From Baffinella frigidus (Eukaryota > Cryptophyceae > Cryptomonadales > Baffinellaceae), in NCBI GenBank assembly GCA_026770585.1, contig MU647262.1, positions 125,890-148,507 on the forward strand: 22,618 nucleotides of DNA, given 5' to 3'. The notes below the pieces were generated by a model. That model ran no database searches. It saw only the letters and a program-made list of their open reading frames with translations, and was not told the origin of the DNA. Positions 7,168 through 15,149 of this stretch are shown here, piece after piece; position 1 is the first letter of the stretch, and the number at the start of each line of letters is the position of its first letter. A program made the position numbers and the translations under genes.

Positions 7168-8116
7168 TCACGCGCCGATGATCGAGGTCGACATGCGCCG
7201 CATCTTGCTCGACAAGGTCTCGCGAACGTCCTTGCCAAGCTCGGGCATCGAAAGCCGCCGGGCGAACCACGTGGTCCCGGACGACGCCGCACGGAACCAC
7301 CACCCAGAGGAAGCAGTGCGCGACGTCGGCGCCCCGTGCTCTGCTCGGCTAGGGTTCACCCATCTGTGACCCTGCTGCACCCCGTCGGCGCTCTGCGCGG
7401 CCCAAAGCGCGCGTGGCTGTTCCGCCGCGGGGGGCAGAGAAGGTGGCTCGAGGAGCCAGCGGCGCGCCTCGCTTGGCGCTGGTTGGTCGCCTGGGATGCA
7501 GATGAAGCCTTGGTCGAGGTTGGTCATGAAGGATGTGAAGAGCTCCGTCTGAATTTGGTTCACGTAGGAGGCTGTCGCCGGTGGCTGCTCGCAGAAGATC
7601 TTGGAGAAGTCCCTGGGGTTGAGCGGTGTCGCGCTGTCCGTGACATGGTCGCAATCGGAGACCTCCGACTCGGTGTCGTCGACGTCTGAGAGCCCGTCCG
7701 ATACGAACGAAACGGGATCGCTGGTCGCCACCATCCCCCCACTCGCGTCCGCCTCGAGCGCGCCTTGAAGAGACTCAACCATCTGCGCAGAGATGGAAGG
7801 GTAAGGTGTGGGCATCGCACGTCCCCACATCAACTGCGCTAGGGTGTGCACGGTCGGAAGCCGGTGGAAAGGAGTGTGGGGATGAACCCCAGGCCAATTG
7901 TGAGAACGAAATGGGCTGGACCTGTTTCAACTGTTTGACAGAGCGCTCCTTCTCCGCCATCCACTCGACCTTGCGCAGCACCTTGCTTACCAGCTTCTCG
8001 TCCTCCTCGATGCCCGCATGCATGGCGTTGAGGCGCTGCACCAATTCCCGCTGCTCGCGAAACAGCTCCGCCGTCATATGCTTCACCATCCCAACGCACT
8101 CGTCGCTGTGTGACAT
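7168..8116 (-). CDS. putative two-exon gene, hypothetical protein of 269 aa
   Basis: Best gene candidate in the window. Exon 1 is 8116-7922 (65 codons) and starts at a true ATG (MSHSDECVGM). Exon 2 is 7782-7168 (204 codons plus TGA). The 139-nt intron between them begins CAG|GTCCAG and ends in a pyrimidine-rich run plus GCGCAG, in phase 0 on both sides. An earlier acceptor (CCTAGCGCAG) is also in frame and would add 17 residues. Both exons have strongly G/C-biased third positions. Residues about 12-65 are charged and heptad-like (ELFREQRELVQRL, KVEWMAEKERSVKQLKQ), suggesting a coiled coil. Exon 2 opens with an acidic Ser/Asp stretch (SDVDDTESEVSDCD), followed by a more ordered part (NQIQTELFTSFMTNLDQGF), a Pro/Ala-rich linker and a basic C-terminus (MPELGKDVRETLSSKMRRM). 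I recognise no family. A B and an I repeat copy lie directly beyond the stop. Splicing is inferred, and exon 2 could be a remnant. Confidence 0.58.
7783..7921 (-). other. predicted spliceosomal intron
   Basis: On the minus strand the donor is CAG|GTCCAG and the acceptor follows a pyrimidine-rich stretch ending CTGCGCAG. Length is 139 nt. Removing it joins two frames that both show coding composition, with no phase conflict. Without splicing the exon 1 frame continues into a less protein-like tail and stops at 7775. Confidence 0.5.
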
Positions 8117-8575
8117 TCCTGCTCAGGAGTAGGTTCTGAGAGCTGCACAGATCCGCAACTCTTCAAGGGAGGTGCACGTTGCCCCGAAATAAGGAGGGAT
8201 CGTCGGATCGAGGTGTCCAGGTGTGCCCGTCCTATGTATCACGCCTCGTTTTTTATGACCAAGGGACCACTCTCCCATGTTATGTCCTTCTGAGACTCTT
8301 CTGACGCGCCTGTCATTACCTGTCATGCGATCACGAGGGTTGTTTCACTGGCGTTTCGCAGTAGTAAAATCATCACGAGGTTGTCAGCATTTGAAATGTG
8401 GTCACGAGGTTGTGACAATTCCGACCTGATAAGGGTCGCACCCAGACTCCCTTTGAGCCCTTTCTGAAACAGAGTCTTGTTGCCGCTGCCGAGCGAAAAT
8501 GGAACAGTCCATCTAAACGTAATCGATAGGCCCTACGGATCAAATCCATAGGGGCATAGGGGGTACCTCTGGAAA
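8117..8575. other. upstream region of the 7-8 kb gene, no feature resolved
   Basis: Would contain the promoter and 5' leader of the minus-strand gene, but I see no clear TATA or other motif. Three copies of TCACGAGG(G)TTGT occur at about 8331, 8371 and 8401. Confidence 0.4.
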
Positions 8576-8602
8576 AGCCAAGGTTGATTTTCGACCTTGG
8601 CT
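8576..8602. repeat. short hairpin
   Basis: AGCCAAGGT and ACCTTGGCT arms around a 9-nt loop. Confidence 0.55.
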
Positions 8603-8775
8603 GTTGATTTCGTGCCAAGCTCGCTCAAGGAGCTCGTAGCGGTACGTACGCGCTGGAGACAGAAACGTTTCCAGGCGCTGTACATGTATTATTTAGTCAA
8701 CTCCAGGAAAACGGAGACCAAACTGGGACCTGTGCCCAAGATTTGCCCAAGTGCGAAAATGCAGCAAGTTTTTTG

Positions 8776-8820
8776 TACGAAGCCTTCGTACGAAGTTCGT
8801 ACGAAGCTTCGTACGAGCTC
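8776..8820. repeat. CGTACGAAG palindromic repeat cluster
   Basis: Repeated TTCGTACGAAG/GCTTCGTACGAGCTCG units. The same motif recurs at 15239-15262, 18048-18075, 18150-18186 and about 19197-19240. Confidence 0.65.
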
Positions 8821-8905
8821 GTAACACAGGTGAACAAAAGTTCACCTGTGTTACCAGGTTGGTGCTACCACAGGTGAACTTTTTGAGATGGTAACACAGG
8901 TTGGT
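8821..8905. repeat. hairpin and repeats of GTAACACAGGTGAAC
   Basis: GTAACACAGGTGAAC, a 4-nt AAAA loop, then the perfect complement GTTCACCTGTGTTAC (8821-8854). Further single arms follow to 8905 and again at 9123-9165. Confidence 0.75.
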
Positions 8906-9254
8906 GTTCAAATCGCCGAGGCGCGCAGCGGCGCGGCAAGTTGTCCGATGATCGAGCTGAAACTTTCAATCCGGGGGTTTCTCGGTGCGCTGAGCAGGAT
9001 GCGCGCATCACCTTCGCCGCCCCACCGCGCCATGGCGGTGTAAAGCGACTAAAAAATTGAATTTCTGAGCCTCAAAAATCCCGATTCCACAATTAAAACT
9101 TTTCCACATTTGCAGCACCTCCTAGTACCACAGGTGAACCGTATCCTAACACAGGTTCATGTTCATCTGGGATTTCGTAACTTTACCACCCTGGTTTGAA
9201 ACAAAATGTTGACGTTTTTTGGATTTTTTTTTGGGGGGGGGGTCGGGGAAATTG
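8906..9254. other. unassigned sequence
   Basis: Mixed composition. It contains the second CACAGGTGAACC patch (9123-9165) and a 9-G run near 9233-9242. No gene seen. Confidence 0.4.
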
Positions 9255-9436
9255 GGGCATTTTCAGGGTTGTGTCCCGAGTTGGCCATTCCCAATTCCCA
9301 GATGGTTTGAGTTGGGAATTCCCAATCCCAATTCCCAACTTATTTCGTGGGGAAATGAACAGCCAGTTTTGAAAACCTTGGTGTGTCCGCATGTGCGTCA
9401 ACGGTCCAGTCCCGAGGCGGGCCCGCCATTCCCGTA

Positions 9437-9690
9437 GGTCATCTGTACGGTCCTAGGGGGGGGCACTACATTAAGAGCGAGGCACTCCTCCAAAGACACA
9501 CTGCACTGTGCACGCCCCACAGCACCCACGCACTCGCACTTATTTTATTCACATTTATTAGTCACTGTCCTCGACAATCTCCATCGACAATCTCCATTGG
9601 GAAAAGTCAAAAGTTCAAAAGTCACTTTGTTTTTCAGGACGGTGCCTCGCTCTTAATGTAGTGCCCCCCCCTATGACAGTACAGCTGACC
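9437..9690. mobile_element. A-like inverted repeat with ~150-bp loop
   Basis: Arms of about 50 bp: GGTCATCTGTACGGTCCTAG ... CACTACATTAAGAGCGAGGC pairs with GCCTCGCTCTTAATGTAGTG ... ACAGTACAGCTGACC. The G-run/C-run and GCGAGG motifs resemble family A, but the polarity is inside-out. Confidence 0.65.
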
Positions 9691-9700
9691 TACATGTAAA

Positions 9701-9822
9701 TGGAGAGAGAGAGATAGAGAAAGAGAGAAGAGACAGAGAGAGAGAGAGGAGAGAGAGAGAGAGGACAGAGAGAGAGAGAGAGGAGAGACATTGTAGATTG
9801 AGAGACAGGAGAGACAGGATAC

Positions 9823-9853
<31 letters not shown>
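9701..9853. repeat. GA microsatellite
   Basis: About 150 bp of GAGAGA with occasional C, A or T interruptions (CAGAGAG, TAGAG). Confidence 0.9.
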
Positions 9854-9854
<1 letters not shown>

Positions 9855-10150
9855 TTAATGATCGTTCCTGGAGGCCTTTTCGGGAGTTCCCAATTCCCGG
9901 GAATTCCCTATTCCCAACTTTTCCCAGCCCGTTGGGAAATCCCATTTCCCAATTCCCAACCTTCGAACCCGAGACACAACCCTAGGCATTTTTGACCTTG
10001 ATGGGTCTTGTGATTTTGGGGTTGGTCTCCGTTTGGTCTCCGTTTGCAAGTCTCCGAAAAAAAGACGAATATCGGAGACCGTTCCCAACCCGTTTTTCAA
10101 CCCGGGTTTCGGGTTGGAGGCCTACGGGAGAGAACACTAGTAGTTCACTG

Positions 10151-10377
10151 CCAGCGATAAAATTTCGCAGAGGGCGTGAAGACACTATAATGTGTCTCAG
10201 AAACATTATCCCTTAAGTGACCAACGGGCGAATAATCGCCCGTGGAAGCCCTAGGCAGGTCCTAGGGCCCTACGGTAGGGCGTATGAGCCTACTGGTCAC
10301 TTAAGGGATAGTCGCTGTGACAGCGACAACAATGTTTTAAAAGGGTCTTCACGTCCTCTGCGAAATTTTCTCGCTGG
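10151..10377. mobile_element. foldback element with D in its loop
   Basis: CCAGCGATAAAATTTCGCAG, GGGCGTGAAGAC pairs with GTCTTCACGTCC, CTGCGAAATTTTCTCGCTGG. MITE D (10207-10310) lies between the arms. Confidence 0.7.
10207..10310. mobile_element. MITE family D copy
   Basis: TATCCCTTAAGTGACCA to TGGTCACTTAAGGGATA, 104 bp. The base change is mirrored in both arms, and an inner CGGGCGA/TCGCCCG hairpin replaces the usual left core. Confidence 0.88.
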
Positions 10378-10396
10378 TTGTCCGCCCACACCATAT

Positions 10397-10567
10397 CCAC
10401 ACAGCGGACTTTGAAGAGATTTTGAAGAACCCCTAAGCGACACGACTTAGGACCATACGGTAGGCAACCCGTAGGGACATAGAGGGGTTCCTACGGATAA
10501 GGTAACGGAGACTCGGCCCGATTTGGGCCGAAAATCCCTAGAGGACCTTCGTAGCCCGCTGTGTGGG
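10397..10567. mobile_element. family J, intact copy
   Basis: CCACACAGCGGACTTTGAAG to CTTCGTAGCCCGCTGTGTGG, with TAT on both sides (10394-10396, 10568-10570). The interior CCATACGGTAGGCAACCCGT is the reverse of the copy at 20019. Confidence 0.8.
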
Positions 10568-10665
10568 TATCAGGATACGGGTACTTGTGCGCCCTAACTA
10601 ATGGGGTGTACCTTCTGAGGTTACTTCTCCACCTTCTATGACTCCGCTAGAGGGGAGGCGTCTCA

Positions 10666-10722
10666 CAAAGGCTCGCGACCTGGCCCATGGACGAGGCTCG
10701 CTACCTGACTGGCCGAGGCTCA
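10666..10722 (-). repeat. degenerate C-derived 22-bp units
   Basis: Three diverged units of the GAGGCTCxxxACCTGxCxGACC type, ending GGCCGAGGCTCA. Confidence 0.45.
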
Positions 10723-10737
10723 CACCTTCGTACGCGA

Positions 10738-10918
10738 ACCCTCTAGGTGGTTCTGTCAAACACCCCAAGAGAACCACCCACTATCCTCTCTTCACGAGCC
10801 TCTGCACTGGAGAGCGAAATGCGACCCGAAAGCAAAAATGCTTTCTGTGCAGATCCTTTCTACGGAAGGGCGTGTCGTTGGGCCATGTTGGGAGAAATTA
10901 CAACCTAAAGGACCTAAC
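10738..10918 (+). mobile_element. SINE-like family B, 5'-truncated copy
   Basis: ACCCCAAGAGAACCACCCAC, TCTTCACGAGCCTCTGCAC, GAAAGCAAAAATGCTTTC, GGAAGGGCGTGTCGTTGG and tail AACCTAAAGGACCTAA. Confidence 0.82.
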
Positions 10919-10929
10919 GGGCTGTTTTA

Positions 10930-11029
10930 AGAGTCCTCCGAAAGGAAGCATGGCTTTTCTGCAGAACAAGTTCCGGTGTCCGTCTATGGTGGGAGCTAAA
11001 AGAACCTAAAGGACCTAAAGGACCTCACG
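10930..11029 (+). mobile_element. SINE-like family I copy
   Basis: CCGAAAGGAAGCATGGCTTT, CTGCAGAACAAGTTCCGGTG, GGTGGGAGCTAAAAGAACC and a three-unit CTAAAGGACCTAAAGGACC tail, the clearest tail in the window. Confidence 0.82.
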
Positions 11030-11321
11030 TCTCGTCCCACCGGTCCATCTGGCGTACAGCGGTCGTGTTTGACAATTGAGTAAACCTCGTTCCCCCCCCT
11101 GTAAAATAAAATCCCCCTTGGCTCAGCCAGCGCGCCCCCCGCTCTCTCCCGCCCTATCCGCACGCGGCACCGCATGCAAAGGGGAAGAAGGGGAAGAACT
11201 AGGGCAGGCGAGAGAATCGAGGCGTGGAAGAGCGAGCAGCCCCGAGTTTATTCAGCATTCCGCCGGAATTCACCACTCCCACCTGATCTATGCACAATCA
11301 TTCTTTCCTCATTCTCTGTGC
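11030..11321. other. unassigned GC-rich sequence
   Basis: C-rich followed by GGGGAAGAAGGGGAAGAAC. A 101-codon open frame is low-complexity and not supported as a gene. Confidence 0.4.
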
Positions 11322-11426
11322 TATCCCATAAGTGGCCATGCCCACAAATTTGAGGGCCTAGAGGTCCTAGGCAGGTCCTAGGGCCCTACCGTAGGGCGTA
11401 TGAGCCTACTGGGCACTTAAGGGGTA
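11322..11426. mobile_element. MITE family D copy
   Basis: TATCCCATAAGTGGCCATG to TGGGCACTTAAGGGGTA with the standard core. Confidence 0.87.
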
Positions 11427-11595
11427 TATACAGGGGTACCTTTTTTCGGGACTACACTTGGTAATATATGACTTTGGGTAGGTGACTCTCTAAAGCCATC
11501 TTCTGCTCTCTCGTGTCGCCGCCCAGAGTCTATCAACGAAAGACAAGAGACTCCGTGTGATGTGAGGACAGAGTCCTGGACACATTCTGGCTGAG

Positions 11596-11793
11596 CCAAT
11601 GTGGTAGGACTTGGCCAGGGCGAACTTCGAAGTTACGACGATGCGAACTTCTAGATGGACCCTTTTGGACATGTAGTGTTGTAAATTCAAATTTCGCAGT
11701 ACAAATCATGGTGTTGACCAATGATTACGGTCCATCTAGAAGTTCGCATCTTGTAAGCTCGAAGTTCGATTTGGCCAAGTCCTAACACATTGG
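11596..11793. mobile_element. 198-bp foldback element
   Basis: CCAATGTGGTAGGACTTGGC and GATGCGAACTTCTAGATGGA pair with TCCATCTAGAAGTTCGCATC and GGCCAAGTCCTAACACATTGG. Arms are about 65 bp and the loop about 66 bp. Confidence 0.8.
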
Positions 11794-11809
11794 TGCTAAC
11801 TCTACCTTT

Positions 11810-11889
11810 CCGCCCCCATCCCACAGAACAAGTTCCGGTGTCCGCCTATGTTGGGAGCTCGAAGAACCTAGAGGACCGAAAGGATGGCC
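11810..11889 (+). mobile_element. family I, 5'-truncated insertion with 12-bp target duplication
   Basis: AACTCTACCTTT occurs at 11798-11809 and 11890-11901. The 80 bp between include AACAAGTTCCGGTGTCCGCC, TGTTGGGAGCTCGAAGAACC and a worn CTAGAGGACCGAAAGG tail. A long duplication plus 5' truncation fits target-primed retroposition. Confidence 0.65.
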
Positions 11890-11970
11890 AACTCTACCTT
11901 TATTTTTTTCAGCGTGAGAAACGGCCATGGGCCTGGGTCGCAACGTGGGGGGGGGGCGAGGGGGGAGTAG

Positions 11971-12106
11971 TACAGAGGTACCTCGCTCATAAAAAACGCC
12001 ACCCCCCTAGGACCAGCATAGGGCCCTAGGCATAGGCCTAATGTAGGGAGGGTCCTAGGGGGGGGCGGTTTCTTCTCATGTAGGGTCCTAGGGGGGTGCG
12101 GTTCAT
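11971..12106. mobile_element. MITE family A copy, right end rearranged
   Basis: Left end TACAGAGGTACCTCGCTCAT is normal. The right end breaks after CGGTTTCTTCTCATG, and a second AGGGTCCTAGGGGGGTGCGG follows. Confidence 0.75.
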
Positions 12107-12135
12107 GTTCCATGATGTGATGTTAGGACGGGGTG

Positions 12136-12446
12136 TGAGCCTCGGTCGGACAGGTGACGAGCCTCGGTCGGACAGGTGACGAGCCTCGGTCGGACAGGTG
12201 ACGAGCCTCGGTCGGACAGGTGACGAGCCTCGGNNNNNNNNNNNNNNNNNNNNNNNNNNNNNNNNNNNNNNNNNNNNNNNNNNNNNNNNNNNNNNNNNNN
12301 NNNNNNNNNNNNNNNNNNNNNNNNNNNNNNNNNNNNNNNNNNNNNNNNCCTCGGTCGGACAGGTGACGAGCCTCGGTCGGACAGGTGACGAGCCTCGGTC
12401 GGACAGGTGACGAGCCTCGGTCGGACAGGTGACGAGCCTCGGTCGG
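12136..12446 (+). repeat. 22-bp satellite derived from the end of element C
   Basis: Tandem perfect copies of GAGCCTCGGTCGGACAGGTG plus AC on both sides of an N gap. Element C carries two such units at its left end. Here they form an array of at least nine visible units with no divergence, and the true copy number is hidden by the gap. Confidence 0.9.
12234..12348. other. assembly gap (115 Ns)
   Basis: A run of N within the 22-bp array. The assembly could not resolve the repeat, so the length may be nominal. Confidence 0.99.
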
Positions 12447-12467
12447 AGTCCAAAGTCAAGGACTTTG

Positions 12468-12531
12468 GAGCCCTAGGCAGGTCCTAGGGCCCTACCGTAG
12501 GGCGTATGGGCCTACTGGACACTTAAGGGAT
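12468..12531. mobile_element. MITE family D, right half
   Basis: GCCCTAGGCAGGTCCTAGGG to TGGACACTTAAGGGATA. The left half is replaced by a GTCCAAAGTC/GACTTTGGA hairpin. Confidence 0.75.
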
Positions 12532-12590
12532 ATAGGCCTACTGTAGGGTCCTAGGGGGGGGCGCTTTCTTATGCGCGAGGTACCCCTGCA
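12531..12590. mobile_element. MITE family A, right half
   Basis: AGGCCTACTGTAGGGTCCTA, G-run, TTATGCGCGAGGTACCCCTG. It is joined directly to D. Confidence 0.8.
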
Positions 12591-12644
12591 CGCGTTTTAG
12601 GGGGTTCCATGATGTGATGGTAGGACGGAGTCCTGGACTTTGGT

Positions 12645-12961
12645 GCCGGGCCCTTCGGTCCTTCAGTGCTTTGTATTGCACTCACATCGAAGGCCCCGCC
12701 CACCGCACTCTTGAGGAGATGGGAACGATCTACGGATGAGCTCCCCGACCTTTGTTCTGACAGTTGCTTTACAGAGAGTTGAGAGAGTTGCTTTATTGTT
12801 GAAACTGTAAACTTATGACCCAATGGGGTCCGCCCGCCTCGGGCGGGAGACGAAGTCATTTATGTAGACATTAGACGTGAGCCTAAAGGACCTAAAGAAC
12901 ACATGTGACACGCGGGGCTTTCTTTAGGCTTGTAGCGTTGCGATGCTCCTGGGTAGGACCC
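12645..12961. other. unassigned sequence
   Basis: Contains a GAGTTGCTTTA repeat pair (about 12761 and 12786) and a short CCTAAAGGACCTAAAG patch at 12882-12898 that may be a B/I tail. No gene supported. Confidence 0.4.
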
Positions 12962-13082
12962 TACAGGGTTACCTCGCTCATTGAAAAGCGCACCCCCCCC
13001 TGGACCGCCATGGGACCCTAGGCATAGCCCTACTGTAGGGTTGTAGGGGGTGGCGGTTTCTGATGAGCGAGGTACCCCTGTA
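12962..13082. mobile_element. MITE family A copy
   Basis: TACAGGGTTACCTCGCTCAT and ATGAGCGAGGTACCCCTGTA, 121 bp, with moderate core divergence. Confidence 0.88.
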
Positions 13083-13123
13083 GGGCGGTGCGTGTCCTCG
13101 ATAACGAGCCACCCCTGTACAGG

Positions 13124-13151
13124 TACAGGGGTACCTCGCTCATAAGAAACG
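13124..13151. mobile_element. MITE family A left-end fragment
   Basis: TACAGGGGTACCTCGCTCAT plus AAGAAACGG, then unrelated sequence. Confidence 0.7.
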
Positions 13152-13336
13152 GTTCTGATAAAAAACGCGTTTTTCAGGGCAAAAGTTTCTGAATTTTTCA
13201 AGGAAAAACCACCCGTTTTTTGGGAAGTTTCTTAAAATAATAAAAACCCACCCGTTTTTTTGGAATGTTTCTTCACCATTTAAGAAACCCCGTTTTTCGG
13301 CAAGTTTCTTAAACAAAACAAAAAATCGGCCCCAGA
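13152..13336. repeat. AT-rich segment with repeated AAGTTTCTTAA/CCCGTTTTT motifs
   Basis: CACCCGTTTTTTGGGAAGTT, CACCCGTTTTTTTGGAATGT and CCCCGTTTTTCGGCAAGTTT form a loose tandem series. No coding signal. Confidence 0.55.
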
Positions 13337-13416
13337 TCGCTTACCCCCCCGGAGAATGGAGCTGGCGAGTTTTCGGGCCGAAAAACATGCCAACATTTCC
13401 CGAGAAAAACGGGTTC
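13337..13416 (+). repeat. dispersed repeat O
   Basis: TCGCTTACCCCCCCGGAGAA ... TTTTCGGGCCGAAAAACATG ... CGAGAAAAACGGGTTC. Related copies are at 13681-13715 (truncated) and 22541-22618. Confidence 0.65.
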
Positions 13417-13795
13417 CCGAGTGGTGCAACTTTCAATTTTTCACCTACAGGACTACCTCCTGTATAAGAAATTTAAGAAACACGCACCAGAATTGACCCC
13501 TGAGTGTTCTTGATTTAAGAAAAAGGCATCGACCGGATTCTCCCTCCGCTTTTAAGAAAACGTAGGACCGACCTGATTACTGATTTCTGACCGGAAACGT
13601 AGGCCCGACCGGATTCTCGAGTTCTCCAATGAACAAAAAAACAGCGACCGACCGGATTCTGTGTGTTAAGAAAACAATTTGGCCCCGCATCGCTTACCCC
13701 CCCGGATAATTTTCCTCGCAACCGACCCGTCCCGGGTACCTACAGTGTACAGTACTTCCTCTCGCTGTCTCTCCTTTCTCCCGCCGCCGCCCCAT
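13417..13795. other. unassigned sequence with short repeats
   Basis: ACCGGATTCT recurs at about 13531, 13613 and 13652 with nearby TTAAGAAAAC, and a truncated O repeat lies at 13681-13715. No gene seen. Confidence 0.4.
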
Positions 13796-13826
13796 CGAGG
13801 CTCATCACCTGTCCGACCGAGGCTCA
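13796..13826 (-). mobile_element. element C terminal fragment
   Basis: GAGGCTCATCACCTGTCCGA then CCGAGGCTCA is the minus-strand end of C. The remainder is missing. Confidence 0.7.
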
Positions 13827-14137
13827 CACCTCCTCATTGGGCCTCATAACCTGGTGGTACCGCATCTCAGGCTCCACCCCTCCTCTCTCATGCGCGAAGG
13901 CGCGCTGGGTTCTATCCTGTGAACCCGTGAGTCGATTTTGGTTTCGAGAAGTGCGCTGAATTTGTCGGGACCTTCTCTTCGGATCAATTTGAAGAAACCG
14001 TGCTGTCAGATCGCGGGAGCGTGCTCAACTGCTCTTGTTCGTAGAAAGTTGACTAAACTAGTTTTGGGCATGTTCTGCTGCTCTTTTCACTGTGGCGGCT
14101 GGGAAAGAGTTGAAGCGCGCATCTGTAGGAGCGCAGG
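13827..14137. other. unassigned sequence
   Basis: A plus-strand open frame (13938-14186) lacks recognisable domains and ends in an F element. I see no supported gene. Confidence 0.35.
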
Positions 14138-14140
14138 GCA

Positions 14141-14248
14141 CTCTGGGGATACTACCCCAATAGGATCATCCTCTCACTCCCCATAGACTCCCCCTCACGA
14201 GGCTATGGGGGGTGAGTGGATGATCCTATTGGGGTAGTATCCCCAGAG
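14141..14248. mobile_element. family F, simple intact copy
   Basis: A 108-bp near-perfect palindrome: CTCTGGGGATACTACCCCAA to TTGGGGTAGTATCCCCAGAG. GCA lies at 14138-14140 and 14249-14251, a 3-bp target duplication. The core CTCACGAGGCTATGGGGGGT is shared with 4839-5123. Confidence 0.85.
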
Positions 14249-14251
14249 GCA

Positions 14252-14680
14252 CTAATCGGAATAGAGGTTCGGCAGATACATGTACGTCGATTCACTAGAC
14301 ACTGTAGCTAAGACCAGATTAGCTCTCGTTTCACCGATTTTCAGTGTCCTAGAACGGCGGATGTACGCTGAGCACGTACACCAAATTTAGCACAGGTGGT
14401 GGATTAATACCTACCAGTGTCTTGCCACAAAATTGGGGGAGTTCATACACCCCTTAGTCTTGGACCAGATTTACGGACTTACCACAGTGCTAAACCCGCA
14501 ATTCTCCTGCGGAAGTGCATACATGTGGTTTCAAAATGGGAAATGGCCAACAATGGACAGACAGCCCTGCATTAGGGATCGATTCATATCAGAATGAACT
14601 AATTCATGCTCCCAGGCCAAAAATACGGGTCGTTTTCATTACAAACTCGTCCTGTAACGGCATTTTCGAAACAACTCGAT
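14252..14680. other. unassigned, apparently unique sequence
   Basis: No repeat family or coding composition recognised. A 101-codon open frame from 14515 runs into element C. Confidence 0.4.
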
Positions 14681-14687
14681 CAGCAGT

Positions 14688-14927
14688 TGAGAGCGCTCTC
14701 TCCTTGGCCAAGGCCCACACACAAGCGATTTCGTTGATTTCGTGTTTATCAGACAGGATTGTCGGTGTCAGCCCTTGCTGTCCCCAAGCTAGGATCGGAT
14801 CGGCCTTACTTCCCAAATAGAGCATTGGGCTCCGCCCGCTGTGGTTCAAGGGGCCGCTCCCGAGCGAGAGAGAACTTACCTTCATTAGTCAACCATTGAG
14901 GCTCATCACCTGTCCGACCGAGGCTCA
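14688..14927 (-). mobile_element. element C, 240-bp variant with insert, 7-bp target duplication
   Basis: Flanked by CAGCAGT at 14681-14687 and 14928-14934. Starts TGAGAGCGCTCTCTCCTTGG and ends ACCGAGGCTCA. The C body is interrupted after CACACACAAGCGA by about 139 bp of other DNA bordered by a second AGCGA (14724-14728, 14863-14867). ATGAAGGTAAGTTCTCTCTC is intact on minus. Confidence 0.82.
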
Positions 14928-14970
14928 CAGCAGTGACGATCAAAACCGATTTCTGGTTTCCACCAGCCCA

Positions 14971-15149
14971 ATAGAGCGTCTGCGGTAATTGTTGTCCAAG
15001 TTGGGCGTGCGGGTTTCCGGTTTCACGGGGTTTTAAAATGTTGTTAAGGTCGTAAAATATTTTAAATGGACACTTCTGGTACAAATGAAAACCGGAAAAC
15101 TGGGAAATCGCACGTCCAAAACGGACAACAATTACCGCAAACGCTCTAT
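14971..15149. mobile_element. 179-bp foldback element
   Basis: ATAGAGCGTCTGCGGTAATT, GTTGTCC, GGTTTCCGGTTT pairs with AAAACCGGAAAAC, GGACAAC, AATTACCGCAAACGCTCTAT. The AT-rich loop is TTAAGGTCGTAAAATATTTT. Confidence 0.78.

Larger units (their letters stand above)
9255..9985. mobile_element. large foldback with nested inverted repeat
   Basis: The outer left arm (GCATTTTCAGGGTTGTGTCC then CCAATTCCC-type units, 9255-9345) pairs with the right arm (CCAATTCCC units then GAGACACAACCCTAGGCAT, about 9890-9985). The interior holds another inverted repeat (9437-9690) and a GA microsatellite. No coding capacity. Confidence 0.55.
12107..12644. repeat. direct repeat flanking the satellite region
   Basis: CCATGATGTGATGTTAGGAC (about 12110) recurs as CCATGATGTGATGGTAGGAC (about 12608), on the two sides of the C-derived satellite and half-MITEs. 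Possibly a duplication or an old insertion footprint. Confidence 0.5.

Noticed and set aside
7159-7689. 176-codon plus-strand ORF overlapping the 7-8 kb gene
   Set aside because: Antisense shadow. The minus-strand frames have better codon bias, an ATG and compatible splice sites.
8576-8602. Hairpin as a bacterial-type terminator
   Set aside because: The context is eukaryotic and no T-run follows the stem.
9634-9945. Leu/Ser-rich ORF
   Set aside because: It is translation of the GA microsatellite.
12136-12446. Possible CRISPR array (regular 22-bp repeats)
   Set aside because: There are no spacers: units are directly abutted, and the unit equals the end of a eukaryotic transposon.
13055-13075. 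CTGATGAG resembling a hammerhead ribozyme core
   Set aside because: It is a point variant of the MITE A end TTATGAGCGAGG, and no GAAA and stem arrangement follows.
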